From Mugil cephalus (lineage: Eukaryota > Chordata > Actinopteri > Mugiliformes > Mugilidae), in contig NC_061774.1 of the NCBI RefSeq assembly GCF_022458985.1, positions 9,104,616 through 9,168,615 on the forward strand: a stretch of 64,000 bases of DNA, given 5' to 3'. A program made the translations under genes and the position numbers. Shown one piece after another: positions 15,147 to 27,000 of the stretch (position 1 is the stretch's first letter; every line of letters starts with the position of its first letter). Below the pieces are notes generated by a model. That model made no database searches. It worked only from the letters and a program-made list of their open reading frames with translations, and was not told the DNA's origin.

Positions 15147-15890
15147 GATGTGTAATGGTTGCTCAGGTCACCATTTTTATTCAGTGACACATCCCATTAT
15201 TCTCCAGAATCTGGGCTTAATTCCGTATCTGATACACACATGTATATACAGGTTTCAACTTCAGCAGAATGTAATCAAACATTTCTATGTGGGCCATTTT
15301 GAAAAGACTCAGGTAAACATTAGCTATGTCTGCATTTCTCAGAAAGGGTTGGTTTTGTGTGAAATGAATTTATAAAACCATGACTGATCAAAGTAAACCA
15401 TTCGCGTTGTTCACTGCTCAGACTTCAAGTCTGTGCAAGTTTTAAACTGCAATTAAATGAAACTGGATTCTTGTTGAGTGGGAGGCATGCTATTTGCATA
15501 CTTTACACATCAACAACACTTAAGCATTTTTATGCAAGGCTCAGAAAATGGAAATCATGCGTTTTGGATTAAATAAACATGCATTCAGAGTCAGTCTTCG
15601 GAATTTACCGTCTTTCTAGCTGCCACGTTTCTTTGGACAAGGTGACATTAAACAAACATTATGTCAATAAAATGTAGTTGTCCCTGTTAGCTACTGTTTA
15701 CTTAAGTAAAAGTAAGTAAAGCAAAGTAAAGTAAGCACATCACAATGTAGAATTATTGCAGGCAACTGTCACAATCCTTGTGTGCACTATGTTTTGTTTT
15801 GTTTTATTTTTCTCTGATATATGCCAGGCCAAAAGAACAACAATAAAGTAATCTAAAGTACCAAAAGTACTCCTGGTGCAGAAGAAGGAA

Positions 15891-15960
15891 ATCAATCAGT
15901 CAAAACTTATTTATATAGCACTTTTCATGCATAAAAGATGTGACACAGTTGCTTTACATT
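15891..15960 (-). repeat. LINE-type 3' tail remnant
   Basis: The sequence around TTTATATAGCACTTTTCATG is a common fish dispersed repeat. Reverse-complemented it has the form of a LINE 3' end followed by a TTGA-like tail (ATCAATCAGTCAAAAC on the plus strand). The clade is not assigned. Confidence 0.5.
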
Positions 15961-15984
15961 AAAAAACAAACGCCCTCAACCACG

Positions 15985-16108
15985 AGCTTGGCGGTGGTTT
16001 AGGAAGGGTTTGAAGAGTACAACAACGAGTTGGATGTGTTGACCTAACCCAGATCTGAATTCAATCGAGCATCTGTGGGAAATGCTGGACAAATAAGCCC
16101 GATCAGGG
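15985..16108 (+). pseudogene. Tc1/mariner-type transposase fragment
   Basis: A short decayed piece. From 16049 it reads PDLNSIEHLWEMLDK, the C-terminal Tc1/mariner block usually written PDLNPIEHLW, then hits a stop. Upstream, the GGTTTAGGAAGGGTTTGAAG stretch matches the usual preceding part, but a frame break separates the two. No terminal inverted repeats were found, so this is a dead fragment. It lies between the two copies of the 62-bp repeat. Confidence 0.65.
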
Positions 16109-16254
16109 TTGTTTTCGCAAGAAAACGTAGCACAAAAGAATATTAGTTGTCTATATAGCATCACAACGCCTGATAAGTGTACTTTTAAACGATTCATTAG
16201 TGCATACAAAGCGTTAGCCACGCATTTCTTTACATGTGCGAACCACCGCTCAAA

Positions 16255-16316
16255 GGATAGGTAAGGGTTTGTAATTTGACAAATTATATATTTACGTCAT
16301 GTCATTAAGTTACAAT
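16255..16316. repeat. 62-bp direct repeat, copy 2
   Basis: Second copy of the repeat at 15085-15146. It ends 12 bases before the 3' end of the tRNA-Trp gene. The flanking bases of the two copies do not match, so the homology stops sharply. Confidence 0.9.
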
Positions 16317-16328
16317 AAATAAAGAAAT

Positions 16329-16400
16329 TGACCCTGACGTGATTTGAACACGCAACCTTCTGATCTGGAGTCAGACGCGCTACCGTTGCGCCACAGAGTC
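16329..16400 (-). tRNA. tRNA-Trp (anticodon CCA)
   Basis: On the minus strand the 72-nt cloverleaf begins GACTCTGTGGCGCAACGG. It contains the anticodon loop CTCCAGA with CCA, and the T arm with GTTCAAATC. The A box TGGCGCAACGG and the B box region are those of vertebrate tRNA-Trp, and the D, anticodon and T arms look unchanged. The acceptor stem GACTCTG/CAGGGTC pairs with one T-G wobble, and differs from the common vertebrate version mainly in this stem. The 3' flank on the minus strand is T-rich (TTTCTTTATTTATT), but has no clean T4 run nearby. It may be functional. Confidence 0.9.
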
Positions 16401-16964
16401 AGCTGACAAACAGCGGTCAGTGTTGAGTCTAGGTCCACGTGTAATCCTGGTACATACTTTTTCAATAATAAATACATAAATACAATATGAACTTTCATCA
16501 TTACATTACACATTTACGCAGGTGGATTTGCGCAATTCCAACCCAGCCAACAGTCAGCGAAGAAGCCCTATCGTCTCTTTACCGCTGAATTATTTTGAGA
16601 GATAACCGTATTTTAAAAGAAAAGAAAAAGAAAAACAGAACAAAACAAAACAAAAACTGTAAACTTTTTATTGTTTAACAATTTATCTAAAACACGCTGC
16701 CTATGAAAGACGTTTCGCGGTACGGCACATGCTCACCTGAAATGCATGCTCTCTGGTAACCTCCCATCGGGCTACACCTCCTCCTCCTCCCCCTCTCGTT
16801 TCTCTTCCATTCATCCGTCCCCATTCAACATTCAACTCACGGCTCCGGCAACAGAAACGCGTGAAGAGCAAACAGTGTGCGTCCCGGAGAACTCACATGC
16901 AGCGAGGGATTTAACAGGTGGTTTAATGGTGAGTTACTTGTCATTTGTTCGACTTCGCACAACT

Positions 16965-16965
<1 letters not shown>

Positions 16966-17049
<84 letters not shown>
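16966..17049. repeat. GATA tetranucleotide microsatellite
   Basis: About 21 units of (GATA)n, nearly perfect, in the spacer between the tRNA and gdpd2. Confidence 0.97.
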
Positions 17050-18985
17050 CCCTGTGACAATGACCTAGATTTGCTTCAAATTTGATTGAAATGACAGATT
17101 GAAATGTTGTCTGTAACAATGCAAGAAGCAAGGGAGACAATCGATATCCCTGTGCACATGAGCTTGATTTGACCTAAGTTTGTGAGGTTGAAGTGCTATC
17201 TCATGCTGGTTCACACCAAGGGATGCTTATTGCTTTTTTTTTTTGTGTATACCTCCTAATATACCCAAAATTACAACAACTTAACAATGCAAGAGGCCAG
17301 AAAGGAGAGAAGGAATCAGTTCCTATCCAAATAAATAAATAATGGACATAATAAATTTAGTGAATGGAGGAAACATGTCAGTTAATTTTTCAACACTTAG
17401 CTCCTGTTATGTCAACTCCAGACAATATGGGTAAAAACATGCCGAATGCCCACATTTCATTTTGGGTTCTAAATTCATAAGGGTTGTTATTTACACGTTG
17501 CTTGTGTGGGAATATATTTTTTCTTTCAGCACCTGGCTATTAGTCTGATGAACTCATGAACTAATGAAACAGAACTTGCAGGTTTTTTTTTTTTTTTTTT
17601 TTTTTTTAGTAAAAGCATTTGGAAAGTGGAACTTTATTACTGATTGTGGCAGCAAAGTAGGACTCAGTCCAAGAGGAAATGACTTGATGTGACTGGGAAA
17701 GTGTGTGTGAGAGAGAGTTCTGTTTGTTTCCCTCAATGCATGTTTAACACATCAGTTAACATCAGTTGCTCAAGACAGCCTACCTGTCATTCTCTTTTAA
17801 TTAGAGAAGTATAACCTCTGTGTACTCGTGCCTAATTACAGTTTACATCGCAGAGATAAGATGATAGATGATGAACAAACTGGTGGGGCGTGTCTACGTG
17901 TTGCCATTTAATCTGATGAACAATACCACAGGTAATGTGCGTTTATTTCACAGCGCAAATACTTGTGCTGTGAGTATAGCAGCCTTTAATATATAAACAG
18001 TGATGTCGCAACTGTCCTGAAGAGATCATTGTTGTAATGCACTCAGCCGTGACAAGCCTTTATTGTTCTTTGATCGTAACAGGGAGATTTTTCTTTTGTC
18101 ATCTTGTCACCAGTTGACAGTGTGGTTGGGTGCAGATTAAGGTTACCATTCAACATTCATATCTGGTTCAAATATTTCTGGTAAATTTATCTCTTGATCA
18201 GGGAAACAAGGTCAGTTAAGTTCTAGACCATGAGACCATGCTCAAATAGACTATAATGTCCTGTTTTTTTAAGTGCCATAAATGACTGAGCACTTATTGC
18301 CACAGATTATTCTAGAGTGGATTTAGAGTCGAAGTAAAAAATTTTGATCCATTTAAAACACATCTACTAATCTAATCTTGATTTTCGCCCTGAGGGCTGT
18401 GACTGTGAAAACAAAACGAATAATTGAGACAAATCAAGTCCAACGGGAAACAGTTGGAGATCTTTATGGCATCTTTATTACTCAATCTTTGTCTTTGGTG
18501 GGTGACAAATAACGCAATAAGTTTTTCCCATGTTCTCTCTAGCGTAAGGGACCGAAACTTGGCACGACCGAAGACGAGATATGCCCCAGCATGTTTATTA
18601 TTTCTCGCTGTGACCCGTTGACACACATCAACAGAAATGTCAGCTACCTGATCCCCTATAAACACGGCTCGTCAGCCACCTCTAAGGGTTTTTTGAGTTT
18701 ATTTCCTCCACTGGCTCTCCGTGCATTGCTGTGCCTGTCGCTGCTTTGTGCACTGAACAGTGTGACTCCACTCTCAGGCCGGTCCCTGCACTGCTCTCAA
18801 TACCCCATGGCGTTGGTCATTGTGAAGGGAACCAGCAGCTACCCCCACCCTCCCCTGCACACAGGCTCCATTGAGCAGGGATCGCCTTAACGCTCAAAGA
18901 ACCCCCCCACCCCACCCCTCCCACTCCCATTTACTTTCTGTCACAGTCGTCCTTTTTTTTTTCCTCCACAGGTTTAAGAAAGTGA

Positions 18986-19042
18986 ATGAGAGCTGGCCTC
19001 TTGTTTGTATCAGGTGTCGGGACTGCACAGAGCAGAATCTGA
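18986..19042 (+). promoter_or_regulatory. Upstream ORF in the gdpd2 5' leader
   Basis: If the first coding exon begins at the acceptor at 18971/18972, the leader contains an ATG at 18986 with an 18-codon frame ending in TGA at 19040-19042. This is 30 bases before the main ATG at 19073 and is not in frame with it. It could lower translation of gdpd2; this is an inference. Confidence 0.45.
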
Positions 19043-19072
19043 ATCCTTCAGCGCGAGCGAGGAGCAGCAGCG

Positions 19073-22000
19073 ATGCGTGAAGGCTGTTGCCGAGTTTGCA
19101 GCAGGGGCTTTTATAGCTGCCACTGGAGGCACTCGCATGGAATGGGGAGTAAAGTAAGTATTTATTCAGCTATACTGGTGCGTGTATTTAAGCCTACAAT
19201 ATGCATTTATCTGATCATGCCGCAGGTGTTTCAATTGTCTGAAGCAGCGCTCTAAAGCAAGTGTTTTCTTGCAGGATCTTCAGTTGAGCAAAGCCTATTA
19301 TCGGGCATTAACATTCCACCAAAGATAATTCAGAAATATAAGATACTGCCAACACACTGTCCGGCCACGGGATTTAAAAATTAAGATTAACACTTTTGTG
19401 AAGGGAAAGCTATTCACTTCTCTTTATCAGCAACAAAACGCAAAGTGAAGCAAGTGATGATTGAAATGTGGAAAATGCACGTGTGTGCCAAGAAGAAAAA
19501 AAAAACAAAAAAAAAGGTGACAGGTCCTAACAGGCCCGTTGGGGACTTATCTAGAACAGAATTATAAAGGAGGGGGAGAGGATGGTGGTTGCCTCTAATT
19601 TTTCATAAAGATATGAGTGTGCGTGGAAAGTGGATATGTTGATGGAGAAACAGCGTGACGGGGGCTGTTTGTCGTTGAGCCGTCACGGAACAGAGCGGAA
19701 CACAATGCCAGGTGTAGAAAAAACAAAAATGTTGGGTTTCTTCCATTGTCTTCCTGGAGCATACGCACACACACCACATGAACGACTCTTGTCATTTTAC
19801 TAAAACAACATTTCACCTGTTATGTTCATTCCAGCGCGCATGCTGGTGGTTCTCATTTGTCGCCGTGGCCTTCCTGCTCTCCCTGTGCTGGATGTACATC
19901 TGGCTGGTTTCTTTTAACGACCGGGAGGACGTTAACTGGTGAGTGATAGCAAAACATAGGCACACACAGTGGACAAAGCACAAAAGCCCGGAAACCCCTG
20001 CTTTTTTTTTTTTTTTTCTGTCTGTATTTGTTGGCAACTTTTCCCCTGTTAACCCCGTGCCACTCGTTTTTCTTCCACTATCAGGAAGATGTTCCAACAT
20101 CTGAAACGGTGGGTGAACTGGTTCATGGTGGTGATCGTCGTTTCTGCAGTGTTAACCAGCTACTGCACTCTGCTGCTGGTGAGAACATAGTGGCATCATT
20201 TACTGGTTTTATGTTTTGATGCACTCGATGTCTGTTATCATGATGTGCACAGTTTTGCACATAAGTAGCAATTCTAATTTCGTTGGACTTGTACATGTCA
20301 AGCGCCCTATTCTGTGTTATTGTAGTGGTGACAATGAGGCTATAATGAGCGCTAAGAGATCTTACTGACCTGGTAAATTAGTGAACTACAATTTAAATAC
20401 TTAGCATTGTCGAATGCGACGGAACCAATTTATAGGTATTTTATGTTTTGAAATAGTCGAATAAGAAGCCACAGCTGCAGTCTCATAACTATCCCTGTTG
20501 ATTGCAGCTCTTTGCACTGTTCCAAGTCGCCTTGGGAGAACAGCTCAACCTGCACTGGCTGCACAAGGTATTGTAAACATTAACCTGCCTGACCTTTTTC
20601 CAAGTACACATCATTTATTGAGTTAAATCACTGAATATCGCGTGTGCTTTTCCTCTGCGCAGATCTTCTTATTTTTTGGAGCGATAATCATCACTTGCAT
20701 GATCGCAGGAATTTGTCTCGTGTGGCCTCAAGAATGGCCGACTATTCCCCTTTCTCTGCAGGTACTGAGAGAGTACAAATAATGGGAAAGTAAATATTAG
20801 TTTTTTCATAGCTCCAAGTTGTGCGAGAACATCACATGTTTACGGTGTCCTCTTCCCAGGCCACGGCTCCGTTCCTCCACTTTGGAGCTGTTGGAGCTTT
20901 GACACTGCTGAGCCTGTTTGTCTTTCAACGCTTTCATACAGCCAAAAAAGGTACCCGCCGCGGCAGTACACACACCAGCACGACTCACGGGCAACTACAA
21001 GGCGGTTGACAGAGAAAAACATTGTTCTAGTCAATTTGAAACCGAGGTCCTTCCAGCTTTGATCGGGAAAGAGCTTCTAGAAAAAACAAACATGATCTTA
21101 ATCCCAGAAAAAATAAAATGAAATATCAACATCCATAACTAATTACCTCAACCTATAATTGTCGGCTTTGCTTATGATGGGCTGCTGCTGTGATGCATGC
21201 ATTATGCCAGCTGACTCACTATTACGTACGTACGACATATTTATGAGCTCACTGTAAACCCACAACAAATGCTCCATCATGCATAGTATTTACTACTATG
21301 TACTCTTGTGTGTATCGCATGCTGCACGTATACTGTGTCCAGAGGGGATTCTGGTCCTGCGTTTTGCAAAGCTTCTTGAGACCACTTGGATTGTTAAAAA
21401 AAGTTTAATTGGATAAGCGGGGTAATTTATTATGTATTAAATCTATCACAGTACATGTTTTAACAAACTCACACTCAAATGAATATGAAGCTAAAGATTG
21501 TTATGTTTTCTCTAGGATCTATGTTCCTGATCGCAATGTTTCTGGTGGTATCTGCCGCCATCCTCCTGTGTCCCCTGTGGATCCAGTCTCCTTGTCTGAT
21601 AAAGATGGAAGAATTACCTGAAAAACCAAAACTCATTGGCCACAGAGGCGCACCGATGGTGAGCATCCTGCGCTAGCTGACTGAAAGCAGATGTGGCTAC
21701 AGTTAGGCTGAGATAGTGTATTTAATCACGTAGACATTGTTTAGTGGATGTAACTAATGTCACTGCTCCTCTTAGTCCAGTCCACATTTCTCTAGAACAA
21801 GCAGACAATACCTCCTGACATTCAAATTTATACGACTTATACGTAGCTTTATATTTGATTGCTAATGCAGTGTGTGAAATGACGGTGCATTTTCGCATGT
21901 CGCCATCATAGCAAACACCCCTGGCTCAGGTGTGAGCAGACGTCCAGTCATGTGAGGGGGTCCCATATGTTGCCCTTGTTAGTTTGCTTTGCTTCTGGCT

Positions 22001-25000
22001 CAACAAATAAGCTCCGCTGAACACTCTGTACGGGGGGTTGTGTGCGTTCACACAGCTTCAGGGTAGTTAGGGCACTTAAGCACATGAGTGTGTCTTACCC
22101 ATCTGTCCTCGCTGTGTTCAGCTGGCCCCAGAGAACACCATGATGTCTTTCAACAGGAGCGTCGAATGCGGCGTGACAGTCTTCGAGACAGATGTGCAGC
22201 TCAGGTACAGTGAACATGACTTCCTAGGGTTATGAAGCACCGTGGAGTGTGGACTAATGTTTCCAGAGAAGTTTGTTTCGCGAATGTGCACAAGAACAGA
22301 AATGCATCACTTCAGGCCTTCCATTAGGCTTGTCGTAATTTTTACACAATGACCTGATGGCAATTACATATGAGATGGCCTCTATAATTATGCCTGATAG
22401 TTTCAGTTCACCTGAATGGAAACAGCTAATCCCAGACTTACAGGAATGCCATACCTCGATCACTGTTTGAAGTTTGAGTTCCTTGAGTGGTGTTTAGTGG
22501 CACAAACTGTTTACCTTGGGGCCAACTTCTAGCACAGCGCTGGCATTGTCAAAGAAATGGCGTTGTGCAATTATGTGGCAGTCAATAAAATTTGATGAAT
22601 ATGGCAGTTCTTAGGAACTTGCCAAACACATAAGCAATGATCCAACTTGAAGGAAAAAAAAAAACTGTGACAAACAAACATAGATTGAAAAAAAAACAAA
22701 ACAGGTTTCTGATTCTTCCACTAACCGGTTCTACAAACGTTTTATGATGAAATGAGGTTTAGGAAAATATGTTTCACTGAACTGCTATTTTTTTTTTCTT
22801 AGTAAAAACAGAGTTCCCTTCTTGATGCATGACAATGGATCTGAGTTCCTGCTGCGAACAACAAATGTCCAAGAAAGGTTCCCCAATAAAACCTTCAACA
22901 ACAGCACTGAAATAACGTTCAAGGAATTACGGAGTCTGAATGCGGGCGAATGGTTCTTAAAGGTGAGGGTTGCACTTCGGTGCATGCTTGTATAGATATT
23001 TCTTTGTATAGAGCTACAAAAAAATGAGGTATTGGTATCTGGTTTTCCAGACAGATCCTTTCCACTCCGTGTCCCAGCTGTCAGACGATGAGAGGAAAAC
23101 AGCCAGGAGTCAGACTATACCCTCTTTGCATGATCTCCTTGATCTCGCCAAACAGCACAACATCTCTGTGCTATTTGACCTATATAGCCCCAACCAGAAA
23201 AATGACGCAAGGGACACAGAAGACATAGTCAAAACCATCTCAGAATCTGGAATTAATCAAAACCTGGTAAGTTAAATTCTGCACCTTTACTCTAATATTG
23301 GGGGATTTTCACTTAACCCTTGTATGGTCTTCACTTTTAGGACCCTCTGGTGTCCCTCGGGTCAAATTGACCCGGGACACATTCGGGGTGTTAAAAACAA
23401 TTCTGATATAAATATGCATGTTTAATGATTGCAATCAGTCTCAACTAGAACACAATTAACTATGGAAGCGTGACTACAGGGCAGTGTTGGCTGTGAACAT
23501 GAAGTTGGAGGAATGGACTGGCCTTTTCTTCACAGTTTGAACCTCAGGTGGAAGCTCCGTCCTATCTTTCCAAACTGTTCCAACCATTGTCAGCTTTCTT
23601 TTGAGAAGCTCCTGTCCCAGGCTGTACGATGTAAAAAAAATTGTCCCAGGCAATGTAGTGGCCACTGAGGCCTTGTGACATATCTAGCACCACTCGTGTC
23701 CCCTTTTTTCTTTCAGCAGCTCCTCCTTCCGGCTTCCCTGTATGAATTTGCATGTTCCATGCATAAAATGAAACCGCATCACAGGCAGCCCAGATTTTGA
23801 TGCCATACCTTGCTGGTTTTGAGGGCATAAACTGCCTGTAAGGGCAGTGGCCTCTAAACCCCACAAGCCATTCGCCCACAGTTACATTAGGCCCAGGGTT
23901 ATAAAGGCAGGGGAGCCGGTCCACACACTGGTCCCACACAGTGCGGATTGCTGCCAACTCGTCCCCCCGCTGGCTAACAGGTCTTGATTCCCGGTTGTCA
24001 AATCTGAATACATGGAAGCTCTTCAGAGACATTGTGGCTCTAAAAATTGCTCTGTGTGCTGTGTGTGTGTGTGTGTGTGTCTGTGTGGGCATGTTTTTGT
24101 GTGTCTCTGTGTATGCGGGTCAAAATGACCCAAAGACCATATGAAGGATGTAAATGTGTGGGGTATAGTAGCATGTGTGCTATTTTGTTTTTGTTTCTTT
24201 ATACATGTTTATCACAGAAAATAAGCTAAGGCCATTGAGTTTCAGATAGAAAAAGTGTATACTTGTACCATTTTTCTTCTTGTAGAAATCTGAAACGGGT
24301 GAATTTGACTCGAATACCATACAAAGGTTAAATATTTCATTATGAGACACATTTTTAACATGTTTTCTTTTTGTTCTTTTCTAGGTTTTGTGGCTTCCTC
24401 CGGCAACAAGAAACATGACGCCTCCAGGCTTCATTCAGATCTATAACAACGAAAAAGCTATGCGCGAAGAAAATGGAAGCCACCTCAATGTAAAATACAG
24501 TGCTCTTAGTATGGGTAAAATCAGGTAATAAAATATACCCAAACCACATGTGTGTTGTTGCTACGGAGCACGAACAGCAGAGCATTAATTAAAGGTGTGT
24601 CCGCAGCGTGCTGAGACACAGTGCTGGTGTTTAATATAGAGGTGTAGAAAATTCCCACAGGCAATAATATTCAAAAAGCATCCCAGCCGTGAGCTGTTGT
24701 TAAATGAAGCCAAACATGAAAAGAAAAGTTACAAAAGAAAGAAATGCGGTGTGGTTACATGTTTGGAGAAGGTGAGGGCCGCACTAAGCCCTGGATGAAG
24801 TCACTGTACACAGGTGGCTGCTGTTATTTCATGACGCAGACTGTTTGCACATCCACTCATCACTGGGTGGGACAAATTCACACTGTTCACACATGAACAC
24901 TGTTTAAACGTGTGTGTGACTGTGAAGAAATCATGGTGCTTTTATTGTGCAGGGTGGGTGTATATATATGTATGTATTTATCCCTTCATCCCTCCATATG

Positions 25001-26549
25001 CATACACGCAGCTCTATATTTTGTTGCTGATTTGTATTTCATAGATTTTGCCGTTGTAAAATGATGTACTAAGAAAACAGAAGAGATACCTTATGCATAT
25101 TTGCATGTAAATAGACATATACCCAGGTACATATTATTTACACAGAGCTTAATATGCTGTATGCAAATGTTTACTGTCCTGTTTTCCATGGATCTTGACT
25201 TGTCACCTACCACATGACCCAAAAAGTCCTACTGGAGCTTTCTGCGGTTTTAAAGTTAATACATGTGTTTGCGTTTAACAGGAATCTTACGAAGGAGAAC
25301 TACACAGTGAACCTGTACGTGGTCAACGAGCGCTGGCTGTTCTCTCTGCTGTGGTGTGCAGGGGCCAGCTCCGTTACTACCAACGCCTGCCACCTCCTAA
25401 AAGATGTAGACGAGCCCGACTGGGTCTTGGTGAGCCATATGCACAACAGCCCACGCATTACTGTAGCTGTTTATTTCATTATCCGCCGTCATTTACATGA
25501 TACTGCACGATAATGATGTTGCTACTCTTCCAATGCTTGTGTGTTCTAGGACCCTTTTATATACAAAATCATCTGGATTTCAGTGGATATCGTGTCTGTG
25601 GTGATAATGATGGGACTGTACATCTTTGAGCGGTAAGCTAGGCACTGGTTTTACCCTATTCATTTGTGTGTGTTGAATGGGAATGTTGATGAAAGCGACT
25701 GACCCCTCAAACTCAATGTTTCTGCCAGGAAAACACACTGTTTCTGCCACAGAGAAGGTAGTGTCATTTTATATATATATATATTAATATATATATATAA
25801 ATATGAAGTCTGCAACTGATCATTGTCAATCAATTGACTCTTAAGTCTATGAGAATATTCATCGTTATTGTTTTACTTTGAGACAGGGAGCATCTTCAGA
25901 TGTGGAAACTCGAAGATAAATCATTTCACTATCAAATAAAACAGAATAAATCTGGGTTTGTTTCGTTATCTTGCTTGAAAGATGACACAAGCGATTGATT
26001 GATTATGAAAGCAGTTGCAGATTAACTTTGTATTTATTGACTAACCAACAAAAGTTATATCTCGAGCTAACATTTTGACCATAATCATACTAAAAAGGAC
26101 TAGCTAGTAGCTACCGATGTGTCCATGAGGCACATCTGATGTTGTTCTATATTTGGGTGTGACATGGTGCTAATGACCACAAAAACACGACAGAAAACCC
26201 CACATTTTTGGTACCACTTTCTAATTCCTAACAATAATATTCAATAATTCACTAAAACCAATCAGTTACGCCGCCAATAACACATTATTTTTTTTAAAGT
26301 GAATAAAACATTTAATTGTATTGATCATTTAGTAATTGTACACCATTATCATTGCCATTAAGATGTCTATTGTCCTAAAGTTTAGACTCATCTATTAATC
26401 ATTATTCATGCCTTTTCTTAATTTGTGACAGAGCCGAACAGAGACAGTACTCCAATCTGCAACGGAAAAGAGATGGATCCTCATTCCTCTTCACCCCTGT
26501 TACCTCCTTTTCTGCGCTACCAGAGTGGTGTGGACCAGAGTCAGCGTGA
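19073..26549 (+). CDS. gdpd2: Glycerophosphodiester phosphodiesterase domain protein 2 (GDE3)
   Basis: Multi-pass membrane phosphodiesterase; mammalian GDE3 cleaves glycerophosphoinositol at the cell surface. Fourteen coding exons: 19073-19153, 19835-19938, 20085-20178, 20508-20567, 20663-20761, 20860-20950, 21516-21658, 22122-22204, 22803-22962, 23051-23266, 24385-24524, 25282-25429, 25550-25632 and 26432-26549. All phases fit and the product is 539 residues, like human GDPD2. The Cys-rich N terminus includes FYSCHWRHS. Membrane segments lie at about 32-53, 75-100, 114-134, 149-171, 178-199 and 480-499. The catalytic domain has LIGHRGAPMLAPENT (H219, R220, E228, N229), FETDVQL (E246, D248) and FLMHD (H261), so the active-site set is intact. 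Several N-glycosylation sequons lie in the exoplasmic domain. VECGVTVFETDV and the synteny favour GDPD2 over GDPD5. Confidence 0.95.
23317..24327 (-). mobile_element. Degenerate piggyBac transposon in a gdpd2 intron
   Basis: The 1011-bp element is flanked by TTAA at 23313-23316 and 24328-24331, the target duplication typical of piggyBac. The terminal repeats are CCTTTGTATGGT-like: CCCTTGTATGGTCTTC on the left, and CCTTTGTATGGTATTCG on the reverse complement of the right. Next to each end is a GGGTCAAAWTGACCC palindrome-like block. The interior carries part of a transposase on the minus strand and a TG microsatellite at about 24057-24080. Far shorter than an autonomous element, so internally deleted. 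Confidence 0.9.
23474..24050 (-). pseudogene. piggyBac transposase fragment
   Basis: A minus-strand remnant of a PGBD4-type transposase catalytic core. One frame reads NVTVGEWLVGFRGHCPYRQF and PARYGIKIWAACDAVSFYAW, then DMSQGLSGH and WDNFF. A frame change follows, and the next part, GQELLKRKLTMVGTV, lies in another frame (23474-23665). In known piggyBac proteins the first catalytic aspartate is in a VDEQL-like motif; here the position reads G (TVGEWL). The aspartate in AACDA is kept. The N-terminal part, the third aspartate region and the C-terminal zinc finger are absent. Dead. Confidence 0.85.
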
Positions 26550-27000
26550 GAGCAGATTAGCGTGAACTGCCATACACTGTATTCTGAAGCCACGCAAATT
26601 AGAAGTTGTCTTTTTTTACATCATGCTTACATTATAAGATGCCAGTCTACATGGATTTATACAGTATTTCAGGGTTTTTATATTTGCTGACTAAATGCTG
26701 GTTTTGACACTCTGATTGTATAATGTGCACTGTAGATCTGTTTTGCTTTTTTTTGTTGTTGTTTTTGTTTGTTTTTTTAGTTTAACCACTGTTAAAGGCA
26801 TGACTGTAACCTGAGCCAAAAGCACAACTTTACTTTGTATTAAGGCATTATTTTTACTACTTTGTATGTAACCCTCTTTTGCACTGTGTATTATACGGGG
26901 GGAACTTGAATTTTGATTGATTTTTATTAGGCCTAGGACTGCTATTATTTACATAAACGAAAAAAAAAATCTTTCATTTACAATAAATAAATGTTCATAT
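26550..27000 (+). other. gdpd2 3' UTR
   Basis: Non-coding sequence after the TGA. A candidate poly(A) signal AATAAA lies at 26982-26987; another run of AATAAA-like motifs is near 27246-27260. The extent is inferred. Confidence 0.5.

Larger units (their letters stand above)
14661..18971. other. Spacer between pdzd11 and gdpd2
   Basis: Apart from the tRNA, repeats and transposon fragments listed separately, no protein-coding exon is recognised. In human, KIF4A lies here; no kinesin-like exon was seen. A 5' non-coding exon of gdpd2 must lie somewhere upstream of 18972, because that exon starts at a splice acceptor. A T run lies near 17582-17607. Confidence 0.5.

Noticed and set aside
16310-16513. 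Minus-strand open frame over the tRNA
   Set aside because: The interval is a tRNA gene, so the frame is incidental.
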